Part shown: in pieces, positions 56,601 through 64,000 of the stretch
How the letters are laid out: each line of letters opens with the position of its first letter
Numbering within the stretch: the stretch's first letter is position 1
DNA from: Pseudoalteromonas sp. A25
GTDB taxonomy: Bacteria > Pseudomonadota > Gammaproteobacteria > Enterobacterales > Alteromonadaceae
Direction of reading: 5' to 3'
Assembly (NCBI RefSeq): GCF_009176705.1
Contig: NZ_AP021846.1
Coordinates: 1,830,001-1,894,000, forward strand
DNA length: 64,000 nt
The notes under the pieces: generated by a model
Databases searched by the model: none
The model's input: only the letters and a program-made list of their open reading frames with translations
Told to the model about the DNA's origin: nothing
Translations under genes and position numbers: made by a program

Positions 56601-59600
56601 ATGAGTCTGTAAGAGCTTATCAAAGTGGTGATCTGGTCAGGCAACTCGAAAATGGCAAAATTGCCTATGTGGGAAGAGTTGACAATCAAATCAAATTACG
56701 GGGCTATCGCATTGAACTTAGTGAGATTGAACAAGTGCTTGGTTCATGTCCTGAGGTTAATGAATGTGTTGTACAGGTGTGTTCGTTAAACGGCGGAGCT
56801 AAACAGCTAGTTGCATTTTTGTGTTTTGATGCAAAGTATCATTGTGAAACGCATATCATCAATATCGCGAAAAAGAGGGTATCAAAAGCGTTACCAAGCT
56901 ATATGCATCCTCGCCATTATGTTGCACTCAATACTGTGCCACTTACCCCTCATGGAAAAATTGACCATCAAGCATTGATCCGAGAGTTTAAGTCGCTTGA
57001 CGAGCAAAGTGCACGTCAAAGCGTTGTCCATGAGCAAAGTGATAGTAGTCAAACCCTAGAAGGTAAATTACTCAACCTCTATCACGGTGTATTGAACGCT
57101 AAGGCGCTGCGAATTGATGACGACTTTTTTGCTTTTGGTGGTGATTCGATACTGAGTATCCAAATTGCTAGCCGAGCACGTGCTCTAGGAATGCAAATAT
57201 CAGTGGCTGATGTATTCAACTACAATACGGTTGCGCGTCTTGCTGAGCATTTAAATGAGCAAAACAGCACCGAAGATATCGATCAGCCAGTGCCAGAACA
57301 TAACGGGATTATCGAGCCTTTACCAATACAAAAATGGTTTTTTGAACAAAATTTTGAACAACCAACACACTGGAACCAAGGGATTTTACTCTCGATAGAC
57401 AAGTCTGTGAGCCTCAGCCACATCGAAGCCGCTTTAGAAAACCTAATTCAGCTGCACGACAGCTTGCGTCAGGTTGTAACTCATCAAGGTGAGTTGTTCG
57501 TCAAAGCAGTTATTGCAGTGCATGAAGTAATGAAGGTTGTTGATGTTAGCAGCAAGCAAAACTGGCAATCATCGCTATTACATGAAGCAAATAACGCCCA
57601 ATCAAGCTTTGAGTTTAATGCTGGGCCACTGCTTAGGGTTTGCTTTATTAAGACGCCACAAGCTGAATCTGATAATCGCTTATTAATCATTGCACATCAC
57701 CTGATCATAGATGGAGTCTCTTGGCGTATCTTATTAGAAGATCTTCAGCAAGCGTGTGAGAGCATCAGTAATGGGCATCAAATTGCTCTACCAAAAAGGA
57801 CTGTATCGCTTAAGCAGGTGAGTCAATTTTATTCAGAGTTAGGGCAAAAAAATAACGAGTTAAAACGCTGGCAGTCTCATGTAAAGTGTGCAGAAGCAGG
57901 CACCATGTTGAAGCTAAAGGCCTTAGAAGCGGGGCAACAGGCAAATCACATAACGTACAAGTACACATGTTTACCAGAGTTAACAGGTCCATTGTTAAAA
58001 GAAGCCAATGTTACTTACAACACTTCAGTACAGGTGTTGTTGCTAAGTGCGTTGCAATGGTGTGCTATGCAGTACTACCAAACTCATTCTCAAATTATCA
58101 TGCTAGAAGGGCATGGCCGAGAGATTCTGAACCAGTCGAAAAAAGCGCAGCGCAGTGTGGGTTGGTTTACTGCGATGTATCCGTTTCATTTATTCAGTAA
58201 TGCGGTTTCTTTGCACGAAGTTATTTGTACGATTAAAGAACAGCTCGCAGATACGTCTAAGGTAGCCAGTAGCTATGGAGCCTTGCGTTATTCAAACCAA
58301 TCAAGAGACATTCGTCAGTCACTGCACATTGATACAAAGGATAAAATATTTTTTAATTATTTAGGGCAGCTAGACAATGCAATTAAAAGCGATGGACAGT
58401 TCAAAGATGCATTCGAGGACATAGGGGGGCTTCAAAGCGCTTGTAACCATCTTTATTACGGCCTGCAAATAACCGCAGCTATAAGCGATGGCGCGTTAAA
58501 GCTGAGTTTTGATTATGACAGCCAGAGGATTGATCATAATGAGGTAGAGCTGCTCGCTCTTAATTTTGAGCAAAGTTTAAAAGCAGTATTAACCCATTGT
58601 GCACATACAGCGTTTAGACAATACACACCGAGTGATTTTGCATTATTAAGTGATATATCGCGGTTGCAGTTAGAAAAGCTGGTAGCACCATACTCGAAAA
58701 AAGTGATATCTGATATTTACCCTCTTAGTATGCTGCAAAAAGGCATGTGGCTTGTGAGCCAGCGAAACTCATTGTGCAACGATATTCCGTACTTAGAGCA
58801 AGTTTCAATGGTACTGAGTGGGGAAGTAGATGTTGAAGCATTTAGTTATGCTTGGCAACGGGTTATACAAACTCACAGTATATTGAGAACCGCATTTGTA
58901 AAAGGTGTTGATGAGCCATTACAGTTGGTAATTGAAGATATTGAGTTACCTTTGCAAATTGATGAGCAAGAGTCGTTTTTATTGAGCGATACAAGTGAGA
59001 GTGACTATCTAAAAGGTATCGCTGAGCGTGAATACCGTCAGGGAATTGATTTGACTAAAGCGCCTTGTATGCGCTTAAGGTTGCTACCATTTGGCGAAGA
59101 TCGATATGGCTTTATTTGGACTTATCACCATCTGATTTTAGACGGCTGGTCATTACCCACACTTTTTGCCAACTTACTGGCTTTTTACTCAGCTCGAATA
59201 AATGCTCAGTATATTCAGATTAGAGAAGATCATTTTAAAGATTACATCGCATATTTAGCTGAGCAAAATGCTGCTACCGAGCAGTCGTTTTGGCATCGCT
59301 ATTTATCGAACGTATACGAACCGACATTAGTGAGTGAGCATATTCAGTGTGATAACAGCGATGCACCAAAGCCGCTGATGGCGCAATTAGATGTTGCTTT
59401 AGATATCCAGCAGCAGTCGAAGTTAGTCAGTTTTGCAAAAACACACGGATTTACCATAAATCACATTTTACAGGGTGTGTGGGGTTATTGGTTGAGTATT
59501 TGTTGTGATAAAGACTACGCGTTATTTGGTCAAACCATCTCCGGTCGGCCGAGTGATTTAACGCACGTTGAGGAGCGAGTCGGGTTATATATCAATACGC

Positions 59601-62600
59601 AAGCGGTAAAACTGGAAACCCATAAAAACGACGATGTTTTGACCTTTTTAAATCGTGTAAGGCAAACCCATTTACAGTTGTCAAACTTTACCCATAGCGC
59701 TTTAACAAATGTGCACGATTGGTCTGGCATTGATAATAGCACCGCGCTATTCGACGCTTTATATGTATTTGAAAACTATCCAACAGACCCCTTAGATAAT
59801 GTTACAGACGTACCTTTTACCGTGCAGAGCCAAAATTATATTGATAACACTCACTATCCACTGACTTTGGTTGCTGGCGATTCGGATGGGTTAACACTGA
59901 CTCTTTGTTATGATTTAAGCGTCTTTAGCCAAAAAGTTGCACAGCATTGCTTAGATACCTTATGCCATTTACTTAAGCTTTTTGTGACTCAGCCCTACGA
60001 GCAGTTATATAAGCTCCCGTTAATTGCAGATCCTGAGGTAACGGCACCCATAGATACTTGTAGCTTAGGCATAGGTCAAAAGGGTTTTGTTGATTTTGAT
60101 ATGTCGCAAAGCATACTTGAGCGCTTTGAGCAAATGGTCGCTGTATATCCAGATAAGATTGCCCTTAAGTTTTATAAACAGGGTGAATATGCTGCTATGA
60201 GTTACACACAACTCAACCAACGAGCGGATCAATTGGCTGGTCACCTATCTAAAGCCCTTTACAAGTCGCTTGCACACATGCCGAAGCAGCCTATCTTCGC
60301 GATTTGTTTAGATAAAGGTTTTGAACTGATAATTTCGGTGCTAGCGTGTTTGAAGCTTGGCGCTGCCTATTTAGTCATATCTCCACAATTACCTCATGAG
60401 CGGCGTTTATTTATCACAGACAACGCCGGTGTTATTGGGCTTGTTAGTGCAAATAACGAATGGCAAGGCGAATTACCGAAAACTGATTATTTTGATATCA
60501 ATGCAATTACACATAGTTCAACGGCTGATCTAAAACCATATAGGCAGTTAATAACTGAGCAATCGCTGTGTTATGTCATTTACACATCCGGCACCACCGG
60601 CACACCCAAAGGAGTGATGATAGAGCAAAAAAGTGTGCTCAATTATGTTGCATTTCTAAGTCGGTGCTATGGCATAACGCATACAGACAACTATTTACAA
60701 TTTGCCAGTAGCAGCTTTGATGTGTTCGCAGAAGAAATATTTTGTTCATTGCTCAACGGAGCGACATTGGTGATGACTGATGCCAATCAGTTATTGACAG
60801 CAAGGGGATTGGCCAAAGTATCTAACGACTGTTCGCTTACTTTGATGAGTTTACCAACGGCGTATTGGCATATGTTGGCGATGGAGAAGGTAAATTTAAG
60901 CACTCAATTAAGGGTTATCACCATTGGTGGTGAGCAAATGCAAAGAGCGGCGCTGTCTGCTTGGCAACAACATTACGGTACATCTATTCGTTTAATAAAT
61001 GCTTATGGACCGACTGAAGCCACCATATCAACCACATTAAAAGACGTAACTAATGCACGTGATGAAAGAGTGTCAATAGGGTTACCAGTCGCTGGGACGC
61101 ATTTGGCAATTTGCGACAAATACCACAGAGCTTTACCTAATTACTTGTCTGGCGAGCTTTATATTAGCGGTGTTTGTCTTGCTAAAGGTTACATAGCAGA
61201 TACACAAAAAACCGATAGTGTTTTTATTTATGATAGGACCAGTAAAACCAGATGGTATAAAACTGGTGATAAAGTACGAGTAAACAAAGACCAAGAAATA
61301 GAATACTTGGGTCGTTTAGACGAGCAGGTAAAGGTAAGAGGTTACCGGATAGAGCTTGGAGAAATAGAACGTAGTTTATTATTAAATGAGCTAGTGACTC
61401 AATGTGCTGTCGTGGTTAGACAGGACGGCAATGGCTTAAATCAATTAGTGGCCTTCTTGGTCAGTAACGCCGATGATCTTGAGTTGTCAACTATTCGCGC
61501 TACTTTAGCTCAGCGCTTACCAGATTATATGGTCCCTCAGTATTTTGAAATACTTGATACTTTGCCATTTACCAATAACGGCAAAATCGACAGAAAATCG
61601 CTCGTTGAAAAAGCACAAACTATACAAACAAAACTAAACTACTGTGAGGGTGAGTACCTTACACCACTTCAGCAAGCATTATCAGACAGATTAAAAGCGT
61701 TACTTAAGTTAAAGGATATAAGTGTACGCGATGATATCTTCATGTTAGGAGCACATTCGTTACTTGCTATGCGCTTAGTTGGTGAGTTAAGTGATGAGTT
61801 AGATATTGACTTACCTATTGATATCGTCTTTGAAAATAAAACAATTGCAACGTTGAGCCAGGCAGTAGAAAAGTTAACTAAAGAGAGCTCTACAGAGCCT
61901 GAAGAAAAAACGCTGCTATGTTTACAAAAAGGTCAAAAAGATTACAAGCCTATCGTGTTGATTGCGGGCGCTGGTGGCTTATTAATCTCATATCAAAGTC
62001 TGGTCCAAGGACTAGATAAGCGCATTCCCGTGTTTGGTTTGCAGCCTAACGAGATAGCAGATAAAGATGAAGTATTAAGCTCGGTAAGTTTAACGGCGAG
62101 CCATTACTTATCAGAGCTAGATAAATTGAACACGAGTGGTGATATTCACATCGTTGCGCATTCATTTGGTAGTTTTATTGCTCACGAAATGGTGCAACAG
62201 GCAAAGCATAAAACGCATATTAAACTATCTTTAACCGTATTAGACACACCAGTGCCAACACAGGTAGATAAACCAACTAGCGATGAACAATGCAATCAAA
62301 TAATGTTAGAAAACATAATGGCATTCTTCTCAGTGCCTTTGTCTGAAGAGCAAAAATGCGAGTATGCAGGCCTAAATCAAGCACAAAAGATGGGGTGGGC
62401 CTCTCGTATTCTAAATGCCTCAGGGTATCGCTTTTCGATTTCTCAACTCAGCTGTTTCTCCAAAGTGTTTTCTGCACAGCTAAATGCACCCGTTGCGCTA
62501 ATGCCACTTTTCCCTCTTGACACAATGGAGATTATTAAAGCCAATGAGACCAACGAGTTCGAAGGCCAGTTGATAAAGCCAAGCATGGGGTGGGATAGCT

Positions 62601-62713
62601 TATGCAACGAAACAACTTGCTATGAAGTTGAAGGTAATCATTTGAGCATATTGAAAAAACCACACGTGGACGCTGTCGTGAGAATTTTAGAAAAGAATTA
62701 TGTTTTGCATTAA
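50615..62713 (+). CDS. NRPS, modules 5-7 and release: docking-C-A(Thr)-PCP-C-A(Leu)-PCP-E-C-A(?)-PCP-TE
   Basis: 4032 residues; ATG overlaps the previous stop (ATGATGA), giving translational coupling. Residues 1-60 again look like a TubC-type docking domain. C domains: H220-H-IISDG, H1296-H-IASDA (last G changed to A) and H2838-H-LILDG. The last follows an epimerisation domain (about 2230-2660; H2361-H-LIIDG, EGHGRE, VGWFTAMYP) and is of the D-accepting type. PCP serines S1102, S2178 (GGDS, as usual before E) and S3715 (LGAHS). Pockets: module 5 D-F-W-N-I-G-M-V-H, the threonine code; module 6 D-A-W-L-L-G-N-V-V, one step from a leucine code; module 7 D-V-E-M-T-G-A-I-S, not recognised. All three A domains carry TSGTTG. 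The thioesterase (about 3770-4032) has S3850 in AHSFGS, D3877 and H4009, a complete triad for hydrolysis or ring closure. Confidence 0.9.
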   Translation: MMNEQTLHIENLIGEALAAGITLYEKNGGLAFKQKADFPPELKSRIVANKDQIIAYFVQQKSVKCAETGLSQEIVPAVRPAKLPLSFAQEGLWFVEQLQGGEQYYMSATFKLIGDLDEAVFKQTIAQIVARHETLRTQFVADEHGVPQQVILPAITVPLRVVDAYQLEKSNKNNQQALLEKVSQLIEEFKNESLNLEVGPLFRVLLVKLETEYRLTFNMHHIISDGASLDCLMGEVETIYSGLLKDKLYKTQPLPIQYVDYALWQRQTLSEAYLRNALTALNDKLSDLEPILSLPTDRPRPSVQTNCGRIYRQQLDSAIINKLKQQVAQHQVTPFMWVLSCFMLFIGRISQTNHVAVGTPVLGRNHPSLNNQIGLYANTIVIPAELEDDSEFCQWLQKQKESILEAFEYDVVPFDKLVEALNCKRDLSHHPLVQILFTLEQTSRSSFELPNLTIEEITPLSSQQCAIKCDLELNVQLSNQSMVLNWKFDDALYDIETITHWADSFVLMLNTVCTNASTPCARIPLLKQNEIQKVLQQGQQYNDVQWPNTENLVTLFEHQVRQHPKRLAITDEHGSMSYHELNARANQIAHILISKGVRKEQLIPISVSRNADMIATLLAILKAGCAYVPIDPDYPADRIEYIVKDVGGELLVCDNTSVGVFNSFGMTVVNIHDFAKHDTPVDVDNPSVGLLPQDLAYMIYTSGTTGRPKGVQIEHRNVVRLLFTEPRLFDFDEQDVWTLFHSFCFDFSVWEMYGALLFGGRLVIVSKELSKDSVAFAKLLLEQKVTVLNQTPSAFYVLQDSMLKLNDVMRAQSCIRYVIFGGEALHCAKLLPWAEQFNDCKLINMYGITETTVHVTYKQITLNEIAQGASNIGTPIPTTTCYVLDKYLQPLPYGAIGELYVGGEGVCRGYWQKESLNQQRFITNPFCNDNSKLYKTGDLVRLLCNGELLYVGRIDDQVKVRGYRIELGEIENQLRTHPRLGEAVALLKQDKTLGASICAFVVLAAKATFDDLTSEVQEYLRKTLPEFMIPTKVIAVSKLHLTGNGKVDKKALLSLDSQELEMAPFSAPSSESERLIAACFAKVLNLEEVGRDDHFFRLGGHSLLAAQAVAQLRENAKLNITLKDLFQRPQVKSLAMLAKHNQHIENQPIDEIALKCREHNKATPLSFAQQRLWSIDKLQQGSFEYHMSSAFELSGELNIDAFTQAWYALMKRHEVLRTCIITSQRGEPYQQVQQDYEDIVHYVDATTLTKTQQQTLWLKILRDDRQTPFRLDQDVMLRVTLLKLGTNKYRLLVNMHHIASDAQSLTILVKEFTQFYHSYAFTHALPDTLRTPLPIQYRDYAIWQRGALTQQTLEEHGRFWLNMLDGAPPVHQLPLDKPRSKLLVTQGALYKQQFEKQLSAAIRAHCQRLDVTLFTWLHTAFSLAVARFSQTDDVVIGSPFSGRNHTQLEHLIGFFVNTLPIRTVIPEDVSFEALLVQQKHLLHDIHMHKEMPFEQIIERLQLNRDLSHQSVFQLTFSVNSNQQTALKLPALEAKPIDEHALSVKFDIELSCHENDDHMQFNWVYNKAVFDKQTTMSLANTFSVLVEQIVTHPNTPVRQLCLLTQSQAIQQVISGRYTEQTDTRTVIDEFIDRATSLQDKPVLIEPNNNESICYNQLHVRSSELAQYLINNGLKPEQRVVVSMAFSDNLLVAMLGILKAGGCYVPVDPNYPQQRIGFISEDCKAAFVITYHEHADKFSHVKNSSAPIICVDDCRTAKKISEQAQQKCTLPKVNAQQLAYVIYTSGTTGKPKGVMIPHRGLMNLCSWHNHTFQVSENSVASQTANIAFDAAAWEVWPYLCAGAKILAVPRPTLNAPIQFAELLSQYKVTHCFLATPIAEAILADEGFTPQYLNYLLVGGDRLNRVDVSALQFKVVNNYGPTEASVVTTSGLVTESKTQPDIGKPVDNTSLFILDKQRKPVPTGMIGELYIAGSGLARGYLNQDDLTASRFITLTTPANESVRAYQSGDLVRQLENGKIAYVGRVDNQIKLRGYRIELSEIEQVLGSCPEVNECVVQVCSLNGGAKQLVAFLCFDAKYHCETHIINIAKKRVSKALPSYMHPRHYVALNTVPLTPHGKIDHQALIREFKSLDEQSARQSVVHEQSDSSQTLEGKLLNLYHGVLNAKALRIDDDFFAFGGDSILSIQIASRARALGMQISVADVFNYNTVARLAEHLNEQNSTEDIDQPVPEHNGIIEPLPIQKWFFEQNFEQPTHWNQGILLSIDKSVSLSHIEAALENLIQLHDSLRQVVTHQGELFVKAVIAVHEVMKVVDVSSKQNWQSSLLHEANNAQSSFEFNAGPLLRVCFIKTPQAESDNRLLIIAHHLIIDGVSWRILLEDLQQACESISNGHQIALPKRTVSLKQVSQFYSELGQKNNELKRWQSHVKCAEAGTMLKLKALEAGQQANHITYKYTCLPELTGPLLKEANVTYNTSVQVLLLSALQWCAMQYYQTHSQIIMLEGHGREILNQSKKAQRSVGWFTAMYPFHLFSNAVSLHEVICTIKEQLADTSKVASSYGALRYSNQSRDIRQSLHIDTKDKIFFNYLGQLDNAIKSDGQFKDAFEDIGGLQSACNHLYYGLQITAAISDGALKLSFDYDSQRIDHNEVELLALNFEQSLKAVLTHCAHTAFRQYTPSDFALLSDISRLQLEKLVAPYSKKVISDIYPLSMLQKGMWLVSQRNSLCNDIPYLEQVSMVLSGEVDVEAFSYAWQRVIQTHSILRTAFVKGVDEPLQLVIEDIELPLQIDEQESFLLSDTSESDYLKGIAEREYRQGIDLTKAPCMRLRLLPFGEDRYGFIWTYHHLILDGWSLPTLFANLLAFYSARINAQYIQIREDHFKDYIAYLAEQNAATEQSFWHRYLSNVYEPTLVSEHIQCDNSDAPKPLMAQLDVALDIQQQSKLVSFAKTHGFTINHILQGVWGYWLSICCDKDYALFGQTISGRPSDLTHVEERVGLYINTQAVKLETHKNDDVLTFLNRVRQTHLQLSNFTHSALTNVHDWSGIDNSTALFDALYVFENYPTDPLDNVTDVPFTVQSQNYIDNTHYPLTLVAGDSDGLTLTLCYDLSVFSQKVAQHCLDTLCHLLKLFVTQPYEQLYKLPLIADPEVTAPIDTCSLGIGQKGFVDFDMSQSILERFEQMVAVYPDKIALKFYKQGEYAAMSYTQLNQRADQLAGHLSKALYKSLAHMPKQPIFAICLDKGFELIISVLACLKLGAAYLVISPQLPHERRLFITDNAGVIGLVSANNEWQGELPKTDYFDINAITHSSTADLKPYRQLITEQSLCYVIYTSGTTGTPKGVMIEQKSVLNYVAFLSRCYGITHTDNYLQFASSSFDVFAEEIFCSLLNGATLVMTDANQLLTARGLAKVSNDCSLTLMSLPTAYWHMLAMEKVNLSTQLRVITIGGEQMQRAALSAWQQHYGTSIRLINAYGPTEATISTTLKDVTNARDERVSIGLPVAGTHLAICDKYHRALPNYLSGELYISGVCLAKGYIADTQKTDSVFIYDRTSKTRWYKTGDKVRVNKDQEIEYLGRLDEQVKVRGYRIELGEIERSLLLNELVTQCAVVVRQDGNGLNQLVAFLVSNADDLELSTIRATLAQRLPDYMVPQYFEILDTLPFTNNGKIDRKSLVEKAQTIQTKLNYCEGEYLTPLQQALSDRLKALLKLKDISVRDDIFMLGAHSLLAMRLVGELSDELDIDLPIDIVFENKTIATLSQAVEKLTKESSTEPEEKTLLCLQKGQKDYKPIVLIAGAGGLLISYQSLVQGLDKRIPVFGLQPNEIADKDEVLSSVSLTASHYLSELDKLNTSGDIHIVAHSFGSFIAHEMVQQAKHKTHIKLSLTVLDTPVPTQVDKPTSDEQCNQIMLENIMAFFSVPLSEEQKCEYAGLNQAQKMGWASRILNASGYRFSISQLSCFSKVFSAQLNAPVALMPLFPLDTMEIIKANETNEFEGQLIKPSMGWDSLCNETTCYEVEGNHLSILKKPHVDAVVRILEKNYVLH

Positions 62714-62772
62714 CATTTGTAAAATATTTGTTCTACATTGTACACCTTACCTAGTTAAAGGATGGGAATAAA

Positions 62773-63735
62773 ATGGACCAACTACTATCAGTAAAGATGG
62801 ATACAAACCAAGCGGATATCGATCATCGGATCCACGACCTTTCATCTGAAAAGCAAAGCGGTTTAGCGTGGGTAAAAAACCACGTTGATAAGGTTAACCA
62901 GTGGGTAAATGATGATGGATTTGCGGTGTTGCGTGGCCTGAACATAGTCAGTAGCAACCAATTTAGCACGATATTAGAGACTATTTTTGGTGAGCCTTTA
63001 AGCCAATATGTGTATCGTTCTTCTCCTCGCACAGCGATGAGAAACAATATATACACCACAACTGAATATCACTGCGATCAAGTCATACTTCAACACAATG
63101 AAAATGCTTATTCAAACAAATGGCCAATGCGAATGGGTTTTTTCTGTGTGGTCCCCGCTAAAAGTGGTGGCGCAACGCCACTGGCAGATAGCCGTGAAGT
63201 GTATCAAAACTTACCAATCGCATTACGCGATAAGTTTGAGCAACAGGGGGTTATGTACGTTAGAAACTACGGTGATATTGACCTGCCTTGGCAAGAAGTG
63301 TTTCAAACACACAGCAAGCATGAGGTAGAAACCTACTGTAACGCGAATGGCATTGAATATGAGTGGCACGATGACCGGCTACAAACACGGCAAAAAAGAC
63401 CCGCTGTGGCTAAACATCCGCAGACGGGCGAGAAAGTTTGGTTTAACCAAGCACACCTATTCCATGCCTCTAGTATTGATGGCCAATCTTCTGAGCTAAT
63501 GCGAACAAGTATTGGTGAAGAGAGATTACCTCGTAATGCTTTTTACGGCGACGGCAGTGCAATCGAGGATGACGATATACAAACAATAAACCAAGTGTAC
63601 AAAGATGCGACGTTTTCTTTTCCTTGGCACAGAAACGATATTCTATTGCTTGATAACATGCTGTTTACCCATGGTCGACAAGCTTATACAGGAACGAGGA
63701 AGGTACTCGTTGGCATGGCGAAGATAGTGGGTTAA
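62773..63735 (+). CDS. SyrP/TauD-like Fe(II)/2-oxoglutarate oxygenase (probable amino-acid beta-hydroxylase)
   Basis: 320 residues, AGGATGGGA before the ATG, 59 bases after the NRPS stop. The facial triad is H100 and D102 (EYHCDQ) and H300 (FTHGRQ), with R302 well placed to hold 2-oxoglutarate. The region around PAKSGGATPLADSREVY is typical of the SyrP/AmbC branch of the TauD superfamily. SyrP hydroxylates carrier-bound aspartate in syringomycin synthesis; with an Asp module in the cluster, beta-hydroxylation of that residue is the natural guess. It could instead act on an Asx or another residue, or on the acyl chain. Confidence 0.8.
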   Translation: MDQLLSVKMDTNQADIDHRIHDLSSEKQSGLAWVKNHVDKVNQWVNDDGFAVLRGLNIVSSNQFSTILETIFGEPLSQYVYRSSPRTAMRNNIYTTTEYHCDQVILQHNENAYSNKWPMRMGFFCVVPAKSGGATPLADSREVYQNLPIALRDKFEQQGVMYVRNYGDIDLPWQEVFQTHSKHEVETYCNANGIEYEWHDDRLQTRQKRPAVAKHPQTGEKVWFNQAHLFHASSIDGQSSELMRTSIGEERLPRNAFYGDGSAIEDDDIQTINQVYKDATFSFPWHRNDILLLDNMLFTHGRQAYTGTRKVLVGMAKIVG

Positions 63736-63821
63736 CTACGAATTTTTTAAAAGATTAAACAAAATTTTGTTAGTGGTCGTGTGATTAGCAAAAAATAGAC
63801 ATTCATCGAAGGACATTGACA

Positions 63822-64000
63822 ATGAATTGGCTTTTACATTCACGTTTTAAAATTACTGTATTGTGTTTACTTAGCTTAATCTTAGCCTCTTGTTTACAAA
63901 AAAAGAGTGTGGCTAAAAACACGACAATTACTGCCAGCCAGGTAGAAATGATTGCAACAACGGTCAATGATTATTGTGATAAACGTGTTTTTTTCGGCAC
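63822..64000 (+). CDS. Lipoprotein, N-terminal part (runs out of the window)
   Basis: ATG 63822 with AAGGA nine bases upstream. The first 24 residues are a lipoprotein signal with lipobox LASC. The following 35 residues (starting LQKKSVAKNTTITASQ) are polar and give no family. It is 86 bases from the oxygenase gene on the same strand, so it may belong to the cluster, for instance as an export or resistance function, but nothing proves this. Confidence 0.6.
   Translation, partial: MNWLLHSRFKITVLCLLSLILASCLQKKSVAKNTTITASQVEMIATTVNDYCDKRVFFG

Noticed and set aside
57886-58200. 104-codon + frame inside the epimerisation domain of the third NRPS
   Set aside because: Different frame from the E domain, whose motifs are complete; no ribosome binding site.
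30697-63735. Interpretation of the cluster as a siderophore locus
   Set aside because: Only the possible beta-hydroxy-Asp points that way; no TonB receptor, hydroxamate or catechol genes are in the window, and the starter machinery fits beta-amino-acyl lipopeptides better.

Overview
The window looks like chromosomal DNA of a marine gammaproteobacterium of the Alteromonadales type, most plausibly Pseudoalteromonas or a close relative. This rests on moderate AT-rich composition, the divergent bioA / bioBFCD arrangement, a YbiT-like ABC-F gene, a Cons_hypoth698 (YeiH-like) exporter, a GlyGly-CTERM-like surface protein and cassette-array features. The genus is an inference; no rRNA or tRNA is present to check it.

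Region 1 (1 to about 9.0 kb) is an accessory region. Small unrelated genes (DUF4267-like, DUF2867, a glycine-rich small protein, an amidohydrolase, a beta-lactamase-fold lipoprotein, DUF1203) all lie on the + strand. Several are followed by imperfect palindromes with attC core boxes. I read this as the decayed distal part of a chromosomal integron cassette array; no integrase gene is in the window. It is cut up by mobile DNA: two 219-bp chimeric repeats carrying an IS110-family transposase N-terminal fragment, a lone 57-bp copy of their end, a REP-associated tyrosine transposase (RAYT) element, and the 3' remnant of a second RAYT element into which a complete IS3-family element has inserted with a CAC target duplication.

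Region 2 (9.0 to 30 kb) is ordinary core genome: a DUF998 membrane protein, a 990-residue secreted repeat protein, a KamA-family radical SAM enzyme, the complete biotin operon pair (bioA facing bioB-bioF-bioC-bioD with a BirA-like site between), a GNAT enzyme, a TetR regulator facing a small membrane gene across a double palindromic operator, an ABC-F protein that appears to start at ATT, purE-purK, a YeiH-like exporter, an S9 peptidase lipoprotein and a Spo0M-family protein. Intrinsic terminators separate most units.

Region 3 (about 30 to 64 kb) is a hybrid PKS/NRPS cluster of three giant genes, all +, tightly spaced or overlapping. Gene 1 is FAAL-ACP-KS-AT-ACP-aminotransferase-C-A-PCP, the architecture known from iturin/mycosubtilin loading proteins, so the starter is predicted to be a beta-amino fatty acid. 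Genes 2 and 3 add six modules and end in a thioesterase. Specificity pockets read by hand give Gly, Asp, Asx, Asx, Thr, Leu (with an epimerisation domain, so D-Leu) and one unassigned residue. A SyrP-like Fe(II)/2-oxoglutarate oxygenase follows and could hydroxylate the Asp. The predicted product is a seven-residue beta-amino-acyl lipopeptide, possibly macrocyclic. This cluster is the most interesting system here. The window ends inside a lipoprotein gene.
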